This document shows positions 16,963 to 25,488 of a stretch of DNA of 25,583 bases, one piece after another; position 1 is the first letter of the stretch; each line of letters opens with the position of its first letter. The position numbers were made by a program, and so were the translations under genes. Under the pieces are notes generated by a model. It saw only the letters and a list, made by a program, of their open reading frames with translations. It ran no database searches and had not been told where the DNA came from. This DNA is from JBOFFC01 sp051648405 (lineage in GTDB: Bacteria; Planctomycetota; Planctomycetia; Pirellulales; Lacipirellulaceae), in NCBI GenBank assembly GCA_051648405.1, contig JBOFFC010000004.1:1-25583 (forward strand), in the 5' to 3' direction.

Positions 16963-19900
16963 CTAGGCGCTCCAAGCTCCCAGCAGGCCGAAGATGTGGT
17001 CGATCGCCTCGACCCCGGCCGTGTCGGGCGCGGCGACCGAGCCGAGGCGCGTCGCCGAGTCGAACCCGGCGGCCGTGTTCGCGTAGTTCGTCCCACCAAC
17101 CGTGGTCGCGCCCGACACGGTGGAGACGGTTTCGCCCGAAGTCGCCCCGTAGAACGACGCCGTGTCGTTCCCGCCGCTCGCCACGGCGCGCGTCGTGCGG
17201 AAGTTGCGGGCGTCGTGGTGAAAGCCCGAGCCGTGCAGCACAGCGCGGTTGCTCCAGGCGGCCAGGCGGTCGTCGCCGGACGTGTCGTAGAACGTCGCCG
17301 TGTCGGCGCCCCCCGACGAGAAGGCCGTCGTGCGGTCGAACCCCCGTGCGTCGTTGACGAACCCCCAGCCGTACATGAAGGCCCGATCCCGCGACCCGAC
17401 GTACGTGTCGTTCCCCGCCGAGTCGTAGAACACGGCACGGTCGGTCCCCAAAGTCGCGACGGCGGTCGCGTTGTCGAACCCCGTGGCGTCGTGCGCGTAG
17501 CCCGCGCCCGACATCCGAGCGCGGGTCGGCGAGGCGGCGAACAAGTCGTCGCCGGCCGAGTCGTAGAACAACGCCGAGTCGTTGCCCCCCGTCGCCCGGG
17601 CCTCGTACACGTCGAAGCCGTCGGCGCCCGCCTGCCACGAGCCGCCGCTCATCCAAGCCCGGTTGGACCAGCCGGTGTACGACTCGTTCCCGGCACTGTC
17701 GTAGAACACGGCGCGGTCGATCCCCGCGCCGCCGAGGGCGCGGTACTGGTAGAACCCGCGCGACTCGAACGACGAGCCCGAGCCGACGTACGTAGCGCGG
17801 GTGCTCCAGGCGTTGAACGCGTCGTCTCCCGCGGTGTCAAAGTAGGTCGCCGAGTCGTAACCCCTGGTCGAGATCGCCACGGAGTTGCGGAAGCCGCGCG
17901 CCTCGTGGGCAAAGCTGGCGCCGTAGATCGCCTGCCGGTCCGCTCCGGCGACGTACACGTCGTTGCCGGCCGTGTCGTTGAAGGTCGCCGTGTCGGAGCC
18001 GGTCGTGGCGATCGCCGTCGAGCTGTCGAATGCGTGCAGGTCGTGGCGGAACCCCGTGCCGACGAACTGCACACGACCGTCGCCGAACGTGTAGGACTCG
18101 TTGCCGGCCGTGTCGTAAAGCGTGGCGCGGTCGTTGCCAGTGGAGGCGCGCACCTGGTAGTCGTCGAACCCAAGGGCGTCGCGCTGGAAGCCCGCGCCGC
18201 GCAGCGAACCGCGGTTGTGCCAGCCGAAGTACTCGTCGTCCCCAGCCGAGTCGCTGAAGGTCGCGACGTCGTTCCCGCCGGAGCCTCCCTCGACCGTGAC
18301 GGTCGCCACGCCACTCACCGACGCCGAGTACCCGACTCCCGTGAGCGTCGCCGACGTAGCGCTGAGTGTGGCGACGTCGTCCCCGGTCGAGCCGACGAGC
18401 GTCGCCGTGTCGGCCCCGCCCCCGCCGACGAACTGGAACGCCGTCGCGCCGCCGAGCCAGTAGCCAACACCGTTGATCCACACCGACCGCGACGCCGCGA
18501 ACCGCACGTCGTCGGCGGCGGTCGTGCCGGTGACCGTGACGGTCGAGCCCAACTGCGTCACGGCGTTGGTCAGCCGCACGCTGAGGTCGGTCGATTCGCC
18601 CGCCACACGCACCAGCAGAGACTGGCCGCCGCTGGCCCACACGTCGGCGCGGCGCGACGCCGAAGACGAACTGAGCAGGTTGCGATTCGCGTCGTAGACC
18701 TGGACGGTCGCGGCGCCGGCGTTGACGGTCGCATCGACCGTGAAGAAGCCCCCCCGACTGGCCGAGACCGCGTACCAGCGCTCACCCGACACCGCGAGCC
18801 CGCTGCGGGTCTGCTGTAGCGCTGCTGCGCCCCAACTCACGGGGGGGTCGGGCGTCGTCGGCGGGGGGGGCGGTGGGGTCGGCGGCGTTGCAGTAGACGA
18901 TTGAACGTTCACCGACAGCGTGTACCGCCCCAGCCCGGCGCCGGTCCCGAAGCCGATCGTGTACGTCTGCCCGGCGACTACATTCACGCTGCAAGCGTTG
19001 CCGTTGGTGGTCCACCCACTCCCCGCGACCCACCTGCTGGTCAGCGAGTTGGTGATCCCCGAGGCGGTGAACGTCGCCGTCCCCGTCGAGCCGGCGGTGA
19101 ACGTGAAGTAGTCCACGTCGGCGAGCGTCGTCACTAGGCCGTTGCGGCTTGCTTCGGTCGCCGTGCCGTTGTCGGTGAGCGTCCCCAGGCCGTGCGCCGT
19201 CCCCGTGGTCGAGCCGTAGTCGTCCGTTGGCATCAACGCGTCGATCGCCCGCAGCACGTTCATCTTTTTGTAACTGGCGTTGCTGGCCGCGTCGAAGAAC
19301 GTGTCCGCCGTGTTCATCAGGTGGTTGTAGATCGTCGCCTGGTTGATCCCCGTCATGCCGACGAACTGCATCGCTTCGCGCACCAGGGCGCTCGCCCCGG
19401 CGACGTACGGCGCGGCCATGCTGGTCCCCGACATGTTGACCCAGTCGTCGTCGGTCGTGTTCGCGTCGCTGCCGGAGTAGTCGGGGACCGTGCTGAGGAT
19501 GTTCCGCCCCGGCGCCCCGAGCGCACGCTGGGCGCGCTGGCTGAAGTAGCTGAGCTGACCGTTGTCGTCCAGCGACATGACCGGCACGACGTTGCTGCTC
19601 GCCCCCGGGTAGCTGAGGCCCGGCGTGTTGTACGTGGTGTAGGCGTTCCCGGCCGAGACGGCGATGAACACCCCCTGGCTGGCGAGGGTCGCGAACTCGT
19701 CCTCGATCGTGCTCCACAGCGGGACCGTCAGCGCGTTCCAGGTCGTGCCGAGCGACAGGTTGATCGCGGTGATCGGGTTGGCGTACGCAGTGCGGTTGTT
19801 GATGACCCAGCGGAGGGCCTGCTCGACCCAGGTGAAGTAGCCGTTGCCGGCGTCGTCGAAGACGCGCAGGCCGACAAGGTCGACCCCAGTGGCGACCCCC

Positions 19901-20412
19901 GTGTGCGTCGTGCCGCGGGCGCCGACGATCCCCGCGACGTGCGACCCGTGCCCGCCGCTGGGACCGTCGTCGTAGAAGTTGGCGTCGTTCTCGGTGAAGT
20001 CCCAACCGCCGACGACCCGCGACGAACCGCCGATCCCCGTCCCCAGCGCCGTGTGGTTGTAGGCGATGCCGCTGTCGATCACCGCCACGGTCTGCCCGCG
20101 GCCGGTGAGGCCGTACTTCGCCAAGGCCGCGGCCTGCCCTGACGCGGCGTGCGCCTCGGCGAGGGTCTGCTCGACGCGCTGCCCGAGGTCGTTCGTCTCG
20201 ACCAGCGCACGGCTATCGATCCAGAAGTTGGCGTTCGGGTCGTGCTGCGGCGCCGTTTCGACGAAGCCGTGCCCCATCCCCCCGCCGAAGTCGCCGCCGT
20301 GGTGCGTCAGCGGCGGCGCAAGCAGCGGGTCGGCCGACATCACGACGCGGGCTTCCAGGGTTTCGATCTTCGCGGAACGACGGGCACGAAGCTTCCGTTG
20401 GCGAGCTGCCAT
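16963..20412 (-). CDS. Exported subtilisin-like serine protease with PPC domains and 46-residue tandem repeats
   Basis: This 1149-residue protein starts with a basic stretch and KIETLEARVVMSADPLL (about 15-31), a variant of the planctomycete LEPR-XLL N-terminal motif. The S8 peptidase domain (about 95-395) has the complete triad: Asp113 in AVIDSG, His155 in HGSHVAG, Ser331 in GTSMAAPYVAG, plus the oxyanion Asn256 in SAGN. A pre-peptidase C-terminal (PPC)-like domain follows (about 397-504), then a Pro/Thr linker, a second PPC-like domain (about 527-617), and nine tandem 46-residue repeats (about 714-1127; consensus DxAxFYDSAGNDxY ... RAxMxGxGF ... DARGFD). A short hydrophobic C-terminus follows. 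It is probably secreted or surface-held. The ATG at 20412 directly precedes the basic N-terminus. The frame is open upstream to 20628, but that extension is Pro/Arg-rich and not family-like. Confidence 0.9.
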   Translation of the reverse strand: MAARQRKLRARRSAKIETLEARVVMSADPLLAPPLTHHGGDFGGGMGHGFVETAPQHDPNANFWIDSRALVETNDLGQRVEQTLAEAHAASGQAAALAKYGLTGRGQTVAVIDSGIAYNHTALGTGIGGSSRVVGGWDFTENDANFYDDGPSGGHGSHVAGIVGARGTTHTGVATGVDLVGLRVFDDAGNGYFTWVEQALRWVINNRTAYANPITAINLSLGTTWNALTVPLWSTIEDEFATLASQGVFIAVSAGNAYTTYNTPGLSYPGASSNVVPVMSLDDNGQLSYFSQRAQRALGAPGRNILSTVPDYSGSDANTTDDDWVNMSGTSMAAPYVAGASALVREAMQFVGMTGINQATIYNHLMNTADTFFDAASNASYKKMNVLRAIDALMPTDDYGSTTGTAHGLGTLTDNGTATEASRNGLVTTLADVDYFTFTAGSTGTATFTASGITNSLTSRWVAGSGWTTNGNACSVNVVAGQTYTIGFGTGAGLGRYTLSVNVQSSTATPPTPPPPPPTTPDPPVSWGAAALQQTRSGLAVSGERWYAVSASRGGFFTVDATVNAGAATVQVYDANRNLLSSSSASRRADVWASGGQSLLVRVAGESTDLSVRLTNAVTQLGSTVTVTGTTAADDVRFAASRSVWINGVGYWLGGATAFQFVGGGGADTATLVGSTGDDVATLSATSATLTGVGYSASVSGVATVTVEGGSGGNDVATFSDSAGDDEYFGWHNRGSLRGAGFQRDALGFDDYQVRASTGNDRATLYDTAGNESYTFGDGRVQFVGTGFRHDLHAFDSSTAIATTGSDTATFNDTAGNDVYVAGADRQAIYGASFAHEARGFRNSVAISTRGYDSATYFDTAGDDAFNAWSTRATYVGSGSSFESRGFYQYRALGGAGIDRAVFYDSAGNESYTGWSNRAWMSGGSWQAGADGFDVYEARATGGNDSALFYDSAGDDLFAASPTRARMSGAGYAHDATGFDNATAVATLGTDRAVFYDSAGNDTYVGSRDRAFMYGWGFVNDARGFDRTTAFSSGGADTATFYDTSGDDRLAAWSNRAVLHGSGFHHDARNFRTTRAVASGGNDTASFYGATSGETVSTVSGATTVGGTNYANTAAGFDSATRLGSVAAPDTAGVEAIDHIFGLLGAWSA
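17035..18276 (-). repeat. Nine tandem 138-bp coding repeats in the subtilase
   Basis: Each repeat encodes 46 residues with the pattern D-x-A-x-F-Y-D-(S/T)-A-G-(N/D)-(D/E) near the start, then an Arg/Ala pair and a G-x-G-(F/Y) turn, a D/H-rich stretch and F-D near the end. Eight are well conserved and the last is degenerate. A further diverged unit (ADTATLVGSTGDD) precedes them. All have identical length, and DNA identity is low enough to suggest old duplications. DSAGND resembles calcium-binding repeat turns. Confidence 0.85.
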
Positions 20413-20797
20413 AGCGCTGGTGGGGTTGGTGCGCGACCGACGCCACGGTCCGGCGCAAACGCCGAACTCACAGCGGTGCCGCGGAGGTGACGCGCACGAG
20501 CGGGGAAGCGCTCGGGGTGCGTAACGGGGAGGAGGACGATTCGGGAGGAGTGGCAGCGAGGAGCGGGCCGCCCCCCAGCAGGGACCGGCCCGGGTGATCG
20601 GGCGACGAACGCCTTCACACCACCACAACCCTAGCTCACGAATCGCCCGGCAAGGCCTTACTGGCCCTGCCCAGTGGGAGTGGCGTTGCGTCCGTGCAAC
20701 GTGTTGTCAAAACCCCATCCGGGGGACGACAATCCAGCGTTACCCGAATCGGGCGGGTTGCAAATCCCCCCCGCCCCGCCCCCGCCACAGTTGCGCG
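20413..20797. other. Divergent intergenic region between the subtilase and pyrC
   Basis: Within these 385 bases I see no gene. The right half holds an inverted repeat CGTTGC-GTCCGT-GCAACG (20684-20701) directly followed by a promoter candidate for pyrC. The left half carries the upstream region of the subtilase, where I could not pick a promoter. Confidence 0.5.
20704..20733 (+). promoter_or_regulatory. Candidate promoter of pyrC
   Basis: TTGTCA (20704-20709), an 18-nt spacer containing the hairpin CCCC-ATCC-GGGG, then GACAAT (20728-20733). The predicted start is near 20740, giving a leader of about 58 nt. The 18-nt inverted repeat just upstream could be an operator. Confidence 0.45.
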
Positions 20798-22147
20798 ATG
20801 CGAACACTGATCCGAGGCGCTGAGGTCTTTCTGCCCGAGGGGCGCGCCAGCATGGACGTCGTCGTCGAGGGGGGGCGGATCGCCGAAATCGATCCGGCCG
20901 CGTCGCTGGCGATCGACGAGACGGTCGACGCCACGGGGCTGTGGCTGCTCCCCGGCGTGATCGACGACCAGGTCCACTTCCGCGAACCGGGACTCACCCA
21001 CAAGGAGGACCTGGCCACCGCCAGCCGCGCCTGCGCCGCCGGCGGGGTGACGACGTTCCTCGAAATGCCCAACACGTCGCCGACGACGACCAGCGTCGAA
21101 CGGCTGGCGGAGAAACTCGCTTTGGCGGCAACCAAGTCGCGGGTCAACTACGGGTTCTACATCGGCGCCACCCCCGACAACCTGGCCGAACTACGCCGGG
21201 CGACCCGCACGCCGGGGATCAAGGTTTTCATCGGGTCGAGCACCGGAGACTTGCTCGTCGATCGGCAGGAGGACCTGGAGCGGATCTTCGCCGAGACCAC
21301 CCTGCCGATCACCGCCCACTGCGAGGACGAGACGACCGTCCGCGCCAACGCCGCGCGGCTGCTGACCCCCGGCGAGCCTGCCGACGTGGCGCTCCACTCG
21401 CAGGTCCGCGACCACCGCGCCGCGGAGGTCGCCACACGCCGGGCGCTCGACTTGGCGGCACGACACAACCACCGCTTCCACGTCCTCCACGTCTCGACGG
21501 CGATCGAGACCGAGCTGATCGCCGCAGCGGTCGGCTCGGGACGCGGGCTGATTACGGCCGAGGCCTGCTGCCACCACCTGTTTTTCACGATCGACGACTA
21601 CCCCCGCCTGGGTACGCTGGTGCAGATGAACCCGTCGCTGAAGACGCACGACGACGCCCGGCGGCTCTGGCAGTCGCTCAACGACGGAACCTTGCAAGTG
21701 GTCGCCACCGACCACGCCCCGCACACGCTCGAAGAAAAGTCGAAGCCTTACCCGGCGAGCCCGGCCGGCGTCCCGGCGGTCGAGAACGCGCTGGCCCTGA
21801 TGCTCGACGCGGCCCACCGCGGGCTGTGCACTCCCGAGCGAGTCGTCCACTGGATGTGCGACGCCCCGGCGCGGGTCTGGGACCTCGTCGGCAAGGGCCG
21901 CATCGCCCGCGGCTACGACGCCGACCTGGTGCTCGTCGATCCGAACGAGCGCCGCACCGTCCGCAACGTGAGCCAACTCACCAAGTGCGGCTGGAGCCCC
22001 TGGGATGGGGTCGAGCTGGTAGGCTGGCCGGTCCGTACCTGGGTGGGTGGCCGGACGGTCTTCTGCGACGGCCGGATCGACGACACGGTCCGCGGGGCCG
22101 AGGCCTCGTTCGACCACGCCCGGGGGGGATACTGGGGGACGGCGTGA
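20798..22147 (+). CDS. pyrC: Dihydroorotase
   Basis: This 449-residue amidohydrolase forms dihydroorotate from N-carbamoyl-aspartate in pyrimidine synthesis. Visible motifs: GVIDDQVHFREPGLTHKED (from about 53), EMPNTSP, GIKVFIGSSTGD (Lys in the carboxylated-lysine region), AHCEDE, HVLHVST, CCHHLFF, VQMNPSLK and the metal/catalytic ATDHAPHT. The first metal-site histidine of the usual DxHVH reads Gln (DDQVH). I know this DDQVHFREPG form from Bacteroidetes-type dihydroorotases, so it marks a subfamily rather than a defect. The ATG at 20798 begins the beta-sandwich start (MRTLIRGAEVFLPEG); the frame upstream is repeat-like leader. It is followed after 69 nt by a Crp/Fnr regulator on the same strand. 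Confidence 0.92.
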   Translation: MRTLIRGAEVFLPEGRASMDVVVEGGRIAEIDPAASLAIDETVDATGLWLLPGVIDDQVHFREPGLTHKEDLATASRACAAGGVTTFLEMPNTSPTTTSVERLAEKLALAATKSRVNYGFYIGATPDNLAELRRATRTPGIKVFIGSSTGDLLVDRQEDLERIFAETTLPITAHCEDETTVRANAARLLTPGEPADVALHSQVRDHRAAEVATRRALDLAARHNHRFHVLHVSTAIETELIAAAVGSGRGLITAEACCHHLFFTIDDYPRLGTLVQMNPSLKTHDDARRLWQSLNDGTLQVVATDHAPHTLEEKSKPYPASPAGVPAVENALALMLDAAHRGLCTPERVVHWMCDAPARVWDLVGKGRIARGYDADLVLVDPNERRTVRNVSQLTKCGWSPWDGVELVGWPVRTWVGGRTVFCDGRIDDTVRGAEASFDHARGGYWGTA

Positions 22148-22216
22148 GGCCAACCGCACCCGCGGGGCGTTCCCTTGCCGCGACGCGACCGGAAATCAGC
22201 AAACAACGAGGCCGCG

Positions 22217-22948
22217 GTGACGGAAGAACTGTGGTACCTCAAGCAGTGCGAGCTGTTCCGGCGGATCACGCCCGGCGAAGCGGTGCGGATCGAACCCCGA
22301 TGCCGCACGAAGACGTTCAAGCGCGGCGAGCCGGTCTACCTGCCGGCCGACGCGGCCGACGCGGTGTTGGTAGTCGCCACGGGGCGGGTCAAGATCGGGG
22401 CGCTAACCCCCGACGGCAAGCAATCGATCTTGGCGTTCATTGAGCCGGGCGAGATGTTCGGCGAGCTGTCGGCGCTCGACGGCGCGCCGCGGGAGGAGTT
22501 CGCCGAGGCGGCCGAGCGGTCGACAATCGTCCTGCTGCCGGCCGACGTCCTGCGGGAGCTGGTCGAGCGCAACCCGCTCGTCGCGGCGGGGGTGACGAAA
22601 CTGATCGGCCTGCGCCGGCGGCGGGTCGAACGACGCCTGCGATCGCTGCTCTACCGGTCGAACCGCCAGCGCCTGCTGAGCCTGCTCGCCGAGCTCGCCG
22701 AAGCCTACGGCGACCCGGCGCCCGAGGTGGGCCCGCGGGCCGTGCGGCTGCGGATCCGGCTGTCGCACCAGGACATCGCCAGCGTAATCGGCAGCACCCG
22801 CGAAACGGTCACGGTTACACTGGGGGAGCTCGCGGCCGAGGGGCTCGTCGAGGTCGGGCGGCGGCGGCTTGTGCTGACCGACGTCGAGCTTCTGGCTTCC
22901 AGCGGCGAGCCCAACCGGTCGGCGGCGAGCGACAGCACGACCCCCTGA
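22217..22948 (+). CDS. Crp/Fnr-family transcriptional regulator
   Basis: This 243-residue protein has an N-terminal cyclic-nucleotide-binding-type beta barrel (about 10-120, with FKRGEPVYLPADAADAVLVV, GRVKIGALTPDGKQ, and EPGEMFGELSALDG), a dimerisation helix, and a C-terminal winged helix. Its recognition region, LSHQDIASVIGSTRETVTVT, is typical of the family. The phosphate-binding Arg of cAMP receptors (FGELxxxxGxxRxA) is changed to REEFAEA, so the ligand may not be cAMP. It lacks the N-terminal four-cysteine cluster of Fnr, having only Cys11 and Cys29 there. I chose the GTG at 22217 because GAGG lies 5 nt upstream and the protein then begins MTEELWYLKQC. The frame is open to a TTG at 22175. 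The lone-gene context does not reveal its targets. Confidence 0.85.
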   Translation: MTEELWYLKQCELFRRITPGEAVRIEPRCRTKTFKRGEPVYLPADAADAVLVVATGRVKIGALTPDGKQSILAFIEPGEMFGELSALDGAPREEFAEAAERSTIVLLPADVLRELVERNPLVAAGVTKLIGLRRRRVERRLRSLLYRSNRQRLLSLLAELAEAYGDPAPEVGPRAVRLRIRLSHQDIASVIGSTRETVTVTLGELAAEGLVEVGRRRLVLTDVELLASSGEPNRSAASDSTTP

Positions 22949-23063
22949 CCGAAGCCGCTGCGTGAGACGGAGCACGGAACTCGGCGCGGATCGCGCCGAT
23001 ACTTACGTTCAAGGCCCGAACCGAACTCGAATCCCTCTTCGCCCTAGCAGAGACCTGGACCCC

Positions 23064-23510
23064 ATGTCCACCGCGACGCCCTCACCGACCCCGACGCACG
23101 ACGAATGGGCACCCTGCCCCCCGGGGCGCCTTGCCGAGCTGGGCACGGGGCTGCGCCGCGCCGAGCGCTCGCGGCGGACGCTCCGCTTCGCCGGCGTCGC
23201 CACGACCTGCGTGGCGATCGTTGCGGCCGGCTACTTCGGCTTGAACCCTGCGGCGCCCGCGTCTTGCATCATCGCTTGCCACACGGCCGTGGGGCATTTC
23301 GAGGCGTACAGCGCGCACTTGACGGGGGACGCAACGATGCCCGCCGCCAAAGCGCAGGAGGTGACCTACCACCTTGCGCACTGCGAGCATTGCCGGGCCC
23401 GGTTCGAGAACCGCTACCCCGGCTTGCTGGGAAAGAAGCTCGGCGCGGCCGCGCTCCTCACGCTGATCTGCTTCGTACGCCGCCGGCCGGACCGAGCGCG
23501 CTGCGCATGA
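23064..23510 (+). CDS. Membrane protein with HC2-type putative zinc finger
   Basis: This 148-residue protein has a polar N-terminus (1-42), a membrane helix (about 43-60), a soluble segment with C68, C72, H73 and H77, then HLAHCEHC (103-110), and a second hydrophobic segment (about 125-138) with a basic end. The HxxxCxxC pattern with an upstream Cys/His and a YSAHLTGDAT stretch resembles the zf-HC2 zinc finger of anti-sigma factors. Here, though, it lies between two membrane helices rather than at the N-terminus, and no sigma factor is adjacent. The ATG at 23064 is the first in frame that fits. Its stop overlaps the next start as ATGA, so it should be translationally coupled to the dehydrogenase. 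It may be a redox or metal-responsive membrane protein; function unknown. Confidence 0.65.
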   Translation: MSTATPSPTPTHDEWAPCPPGRLAELGTGLRRAERSRRTLRFAGVATTCVAIVAAGYFGLNPAAPASCIIACHTAVGHFEAYSAHLTGDATMPAAKAQEVTYHLAHCEHCRARFENRYPGLLGKKLGAAALLTLICFVRRRPDRARCA

Positions 23511-24337
23511 GCGGGCGACCCACGGCGCTGGTGACGGGGGGCGCCGGCGACATCGGCCGCGCCTTTGCCCGCCGCCTCGGTCGGGCCGGGTACCGGGTCG
23601 TCCTGGCCGACAACCGCAGCGACGCGGCGAACGCGGCGGCGGCAGAGCTCGCCCGCGACGGCATTGCGGGGGTGACGCCGCAGCTGCTCGACGTCACTTC
23701 GGTCGAGTCGTGGGAGGCAGCGGCCGAGCCACTCCGCGGGGAAGCGGGGGGATTGTCGCTTCTGGTCCACGCCGCGGGGGTGCTGCTCGCCGGGCGCGTC
23801 GAGGAGTGCGCGACCGACGAGTTGGTGCGGGTCCTGCGGGTGAATCTCGAAGGGCCGATGATCGGGTCGCGGGTCCTAGTGCCGCTGCTGCGTGAATCGG
23901 CGCGGGGGGCGGCCCCCCCCTACCCCGCCGGGATCGTGAGCGTCGCGTCGATCTTCGCGGCGGTCTCCCCCCCGGGTTTCGCGGCCTACAGTGCGAGCAA
24001 GGCGGGCCTCGTCGCGCTCGGCGAGACGCTCGCCGCCGAGCTCGCCGCCGACGGGTTGGTCGTCACTACGGTCCTCCCCGGCGTGGTCCGCACGGGGCTC
24101 TTCGACGCGGCTTGCTACGCCGACGCACCGCACCGCGACGCCGTTTTCGACTACCTCGACCGAGTGGAGCTGACCCCCGACGACGTCGCGTCGCGGTCGC
24201 TGACGGCGCACGCCGGGCGCCGGGGGGTCGTGCCGATCGGCCGCCGAGCCGCCCGCTACTGGCTCCTGAAGCGCTGGTTCCCGTGGCTGGCGGCCAGGGC
24301 GATCGCGAAGCGCGCCGCCGGCCTACGCCGCGACTGA
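23507..24337 (+). CDS. Short-chain dehydrogenase/reductase (SDR)
   Basis: This 276-residue classical SDR has the nucleotide-binding TGGAGDIG (10-17), a D at the end of the second strand (LADN, favouring NAD over NADP), HAAG in place of NNAG (88-91), Asn113, the catalytic Ser148 in VSVASI, and Tyr161/Lys165 in YSASK. After the Rossmann core the C-terminus is long and basic with a hydrophobic stretch (RYWLLKRWFPWLAARAIAKR), which suggests membrane association, as in SDRs acting on lipid-like substrates. It begins at the ATG (23507) overlapping the stop of the zinc-finger gene, so the two are an operon. The substrate is not deducible. Confidence 0.88.
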   Translation: MSGRPTALVTGGAGDIGRAFARRLGRAGYRVVLADNRSDAANAAAAELARDGIAGVTPQLLDVTSVESWEAAAEPLRGEAGGLSLLVHAAGVLLAGRVEECATDELVRVLRVNLEGPMIGSRVLVPLLRESARGAAPPYPAGIVSVASIFAAVSPPGFAAYSASKAGLVALGETLAAELAADGLVVTTVLPGVVRTGLFDAACYADAPHRDAVFDYLDRVELTPDDVASRSLTAHAGRRGVVPIGRRAARYWLLKRWFPWLAARAIAKRAAGLRRD

Positions 24338-24352
24338 CGCATGGCGATGCGT
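24337..24352 (+). terminator. Short hairpin after the SDR gene
   Basis: ACGCAT (24337-24342) pairs with ATGCGT (24347-24352) around GGCG. It overlaps the last base of the SDR stop codon. No T-tract follows, so termination is uncertain. Confidence 0.3.
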
Positions 24353-24418
24353 TAAGCTACTGCGCTCGGCGCGGCACTCCGCTTCCCGACGGGCGCGGCT
24401 CGAACGCGCAACGGATTG

Positions 24419-24446
24419 CCTCTCGCCTCCAGCCTCTCGCCTCTCC
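24419..24446 (+). repeat. 28-nt dispersed repeat, family A, copy 3
   Basis: Same unit as at 11669 and 12152, with central bases AG. It ends exactly 4 nt before the GTG start codon of miaE, the same geometry as the copy before uup. The bases just upstream (24370-24405) read through as LPDGRGS, a peptide I have seen repeatedly in conceptual translations of planctomycete intergenic repeats; that recollection is not verified here. Confidence 0.75.
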
Positions 24447-24450
24447 CGCC

Positions 24451-25026
24451 GTGCTCCACCTCGCTTCGCAGACCGACGCCCGCTGGCTCGCCCAGGTCGA
24501 TCACGACCTCGACACCGTGCTGATCGACCACGCCCATTGCGAGAAGAAGGCGGCCGGCACGGCGCTCAACCTGATGTTCGCGTACGTCGAAGACGTCGAG
24601 CTGTGCCGCGACATGACCGAGATCGTGAACGAGGAGCTGGAGCACTTCCACATGGTGCTCGGGATCCTTGAGCGTCGCGGCGTGCGGTTCCGGCGGCTCA
24701 CCCCCAGCACCTACGGCCGCAAGCTCAACGACCTCGTGCGCAAGCAAGAGCCGCACCGGGCCGTCGATCGCTTGCTCGTCGCGGGGCTGATCGAGGCCCG
24801 GTCGTGCGAGCGGTTCCAGAAGCTGGCCGAGCACGTCGAGGACGCGGGGCTGGCGTCGTTCTACGCCGGGCTCTTTGAATCCGAGGCGCGGCACCACTCG
24901 ACCTACACCCGCCTGGCGAAGCACTTCGCCCCGGCCGACGCGGTGACGGCCCGGCTCGACGAGCTCGCCGTTGCCGAGGCCGCGATCCTCGCCGCCAGCG
25001 ACGACCCGCCGCGGATGCACTCTTGA
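24451..25026 (+). CDS. miaE: tRNA-(ms2io6A)-hydroxylase MiaE
   Basis: This 191-residue ferritin-like protein has the full di-iron ligand set of MiaE: Glu31 in HAHCEKKAAGTAL, Glu62/His65 in NEELEHF, Glu115 in LIEARSCERF, and Glu145/His148 in ESEARHH. LVRKQEPHRAVDRLLVAGLI is also characteristic. MiaE hydroxylates the isopentenyl group of the modified adenosine at tRNA position 37, using O2. The GTG at 24451 starts the protein (MLHLASQTDARWL), in line with MiaE family N-termini. It has no SD and lies 4 nt after a dispersed 28-nt repeat. The frame is open upstream to 24112 through the SDR gene and the repeats, but that part is not homologous to MiaE. Confidence 0.92.
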   Translation: MLHLASQTDARWLAQVDHDLDTVLIDHAHCEKKAAGTALNLMFAYVEDVELCRDMTEIVNEELEHFHMVLGILERRGVRFRRLTPSTYGRKLNDLVRKQEPHRAVDRLLVAGLIEARSCERFQKLAEHVEDAGLASFYAGLFESEARHHSTYTRLAKHFAPADAVTARLDELAVAEAAILAASDDPPRMHS

Positions 25027-25488
25027 CTTCTCTTCTCAGAGGAACGCCCCCAAAGAGAAGAAGGAGATTGGGGGATGGAAGGGGGGATAGCGGGGATGGT
25101 GGAACCGCGGGGCGAGCCTGCCAGGCCAAAGGAATCAGGCGCGTGAAGGAGCCGATGACGTTGACGCCAACCTCCGAAGCTCGGGGCCGACCTCTACATT
25201 CGACGAACTCCGGTAGCCGACCGACCCCGCCCCGACAATACGCCATCCCCTCATCCCCCCGTTATCCCTTCCGTAAGGCGTCCACCCGCGTCCCGACACC
25301 GCCGGGGGCCTCTTCATCGAATCTGAACGGAACTTTAACCGGCTCTCTACGCCCCCTTTGCGACAGCCTAACACCGGAAGCTGATAAGAGTTGTGTAGGG
25401 AGGCCTGCTCTCATGGGAGGGGTCTACCCGGCCGCGGCGGAGGCGCCCCGCGGCTGCGACTCGCCTTGCCCGGGAAGAGGGGGGAGTT
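25027..25488. other. Intergenic region, no gene seen
   Basis: These 462 bases hold a stem CTTCTCTT (25027-25034) / AAGAGAAG (25053-25060) with an 18-nt loop just after miaE, a possible transcript end. Nothing coding is supported. The last 100 bases are GC-rich and include GGCCGCGGCGG-like runs that may form structure in the leader of the next gene. Confidence 0.4.

Noticed and set aside
16654..18819. 721-codon plus-strand frame opposite the subtilase repeats
   Set aside because: It repeats in step with the subtilase's 138-bp units and is their antisense shadow.
20941..22443. 500-codon frame overlapping pyrC and the regulator
   Set aside because: No motifs and Arg/Gly-rich; pyrC motifs are in the other frame.
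25135..25374. 79-codon minus-strand frame after miaE
   Set aside because: No recognisable composition, start signal or motif.
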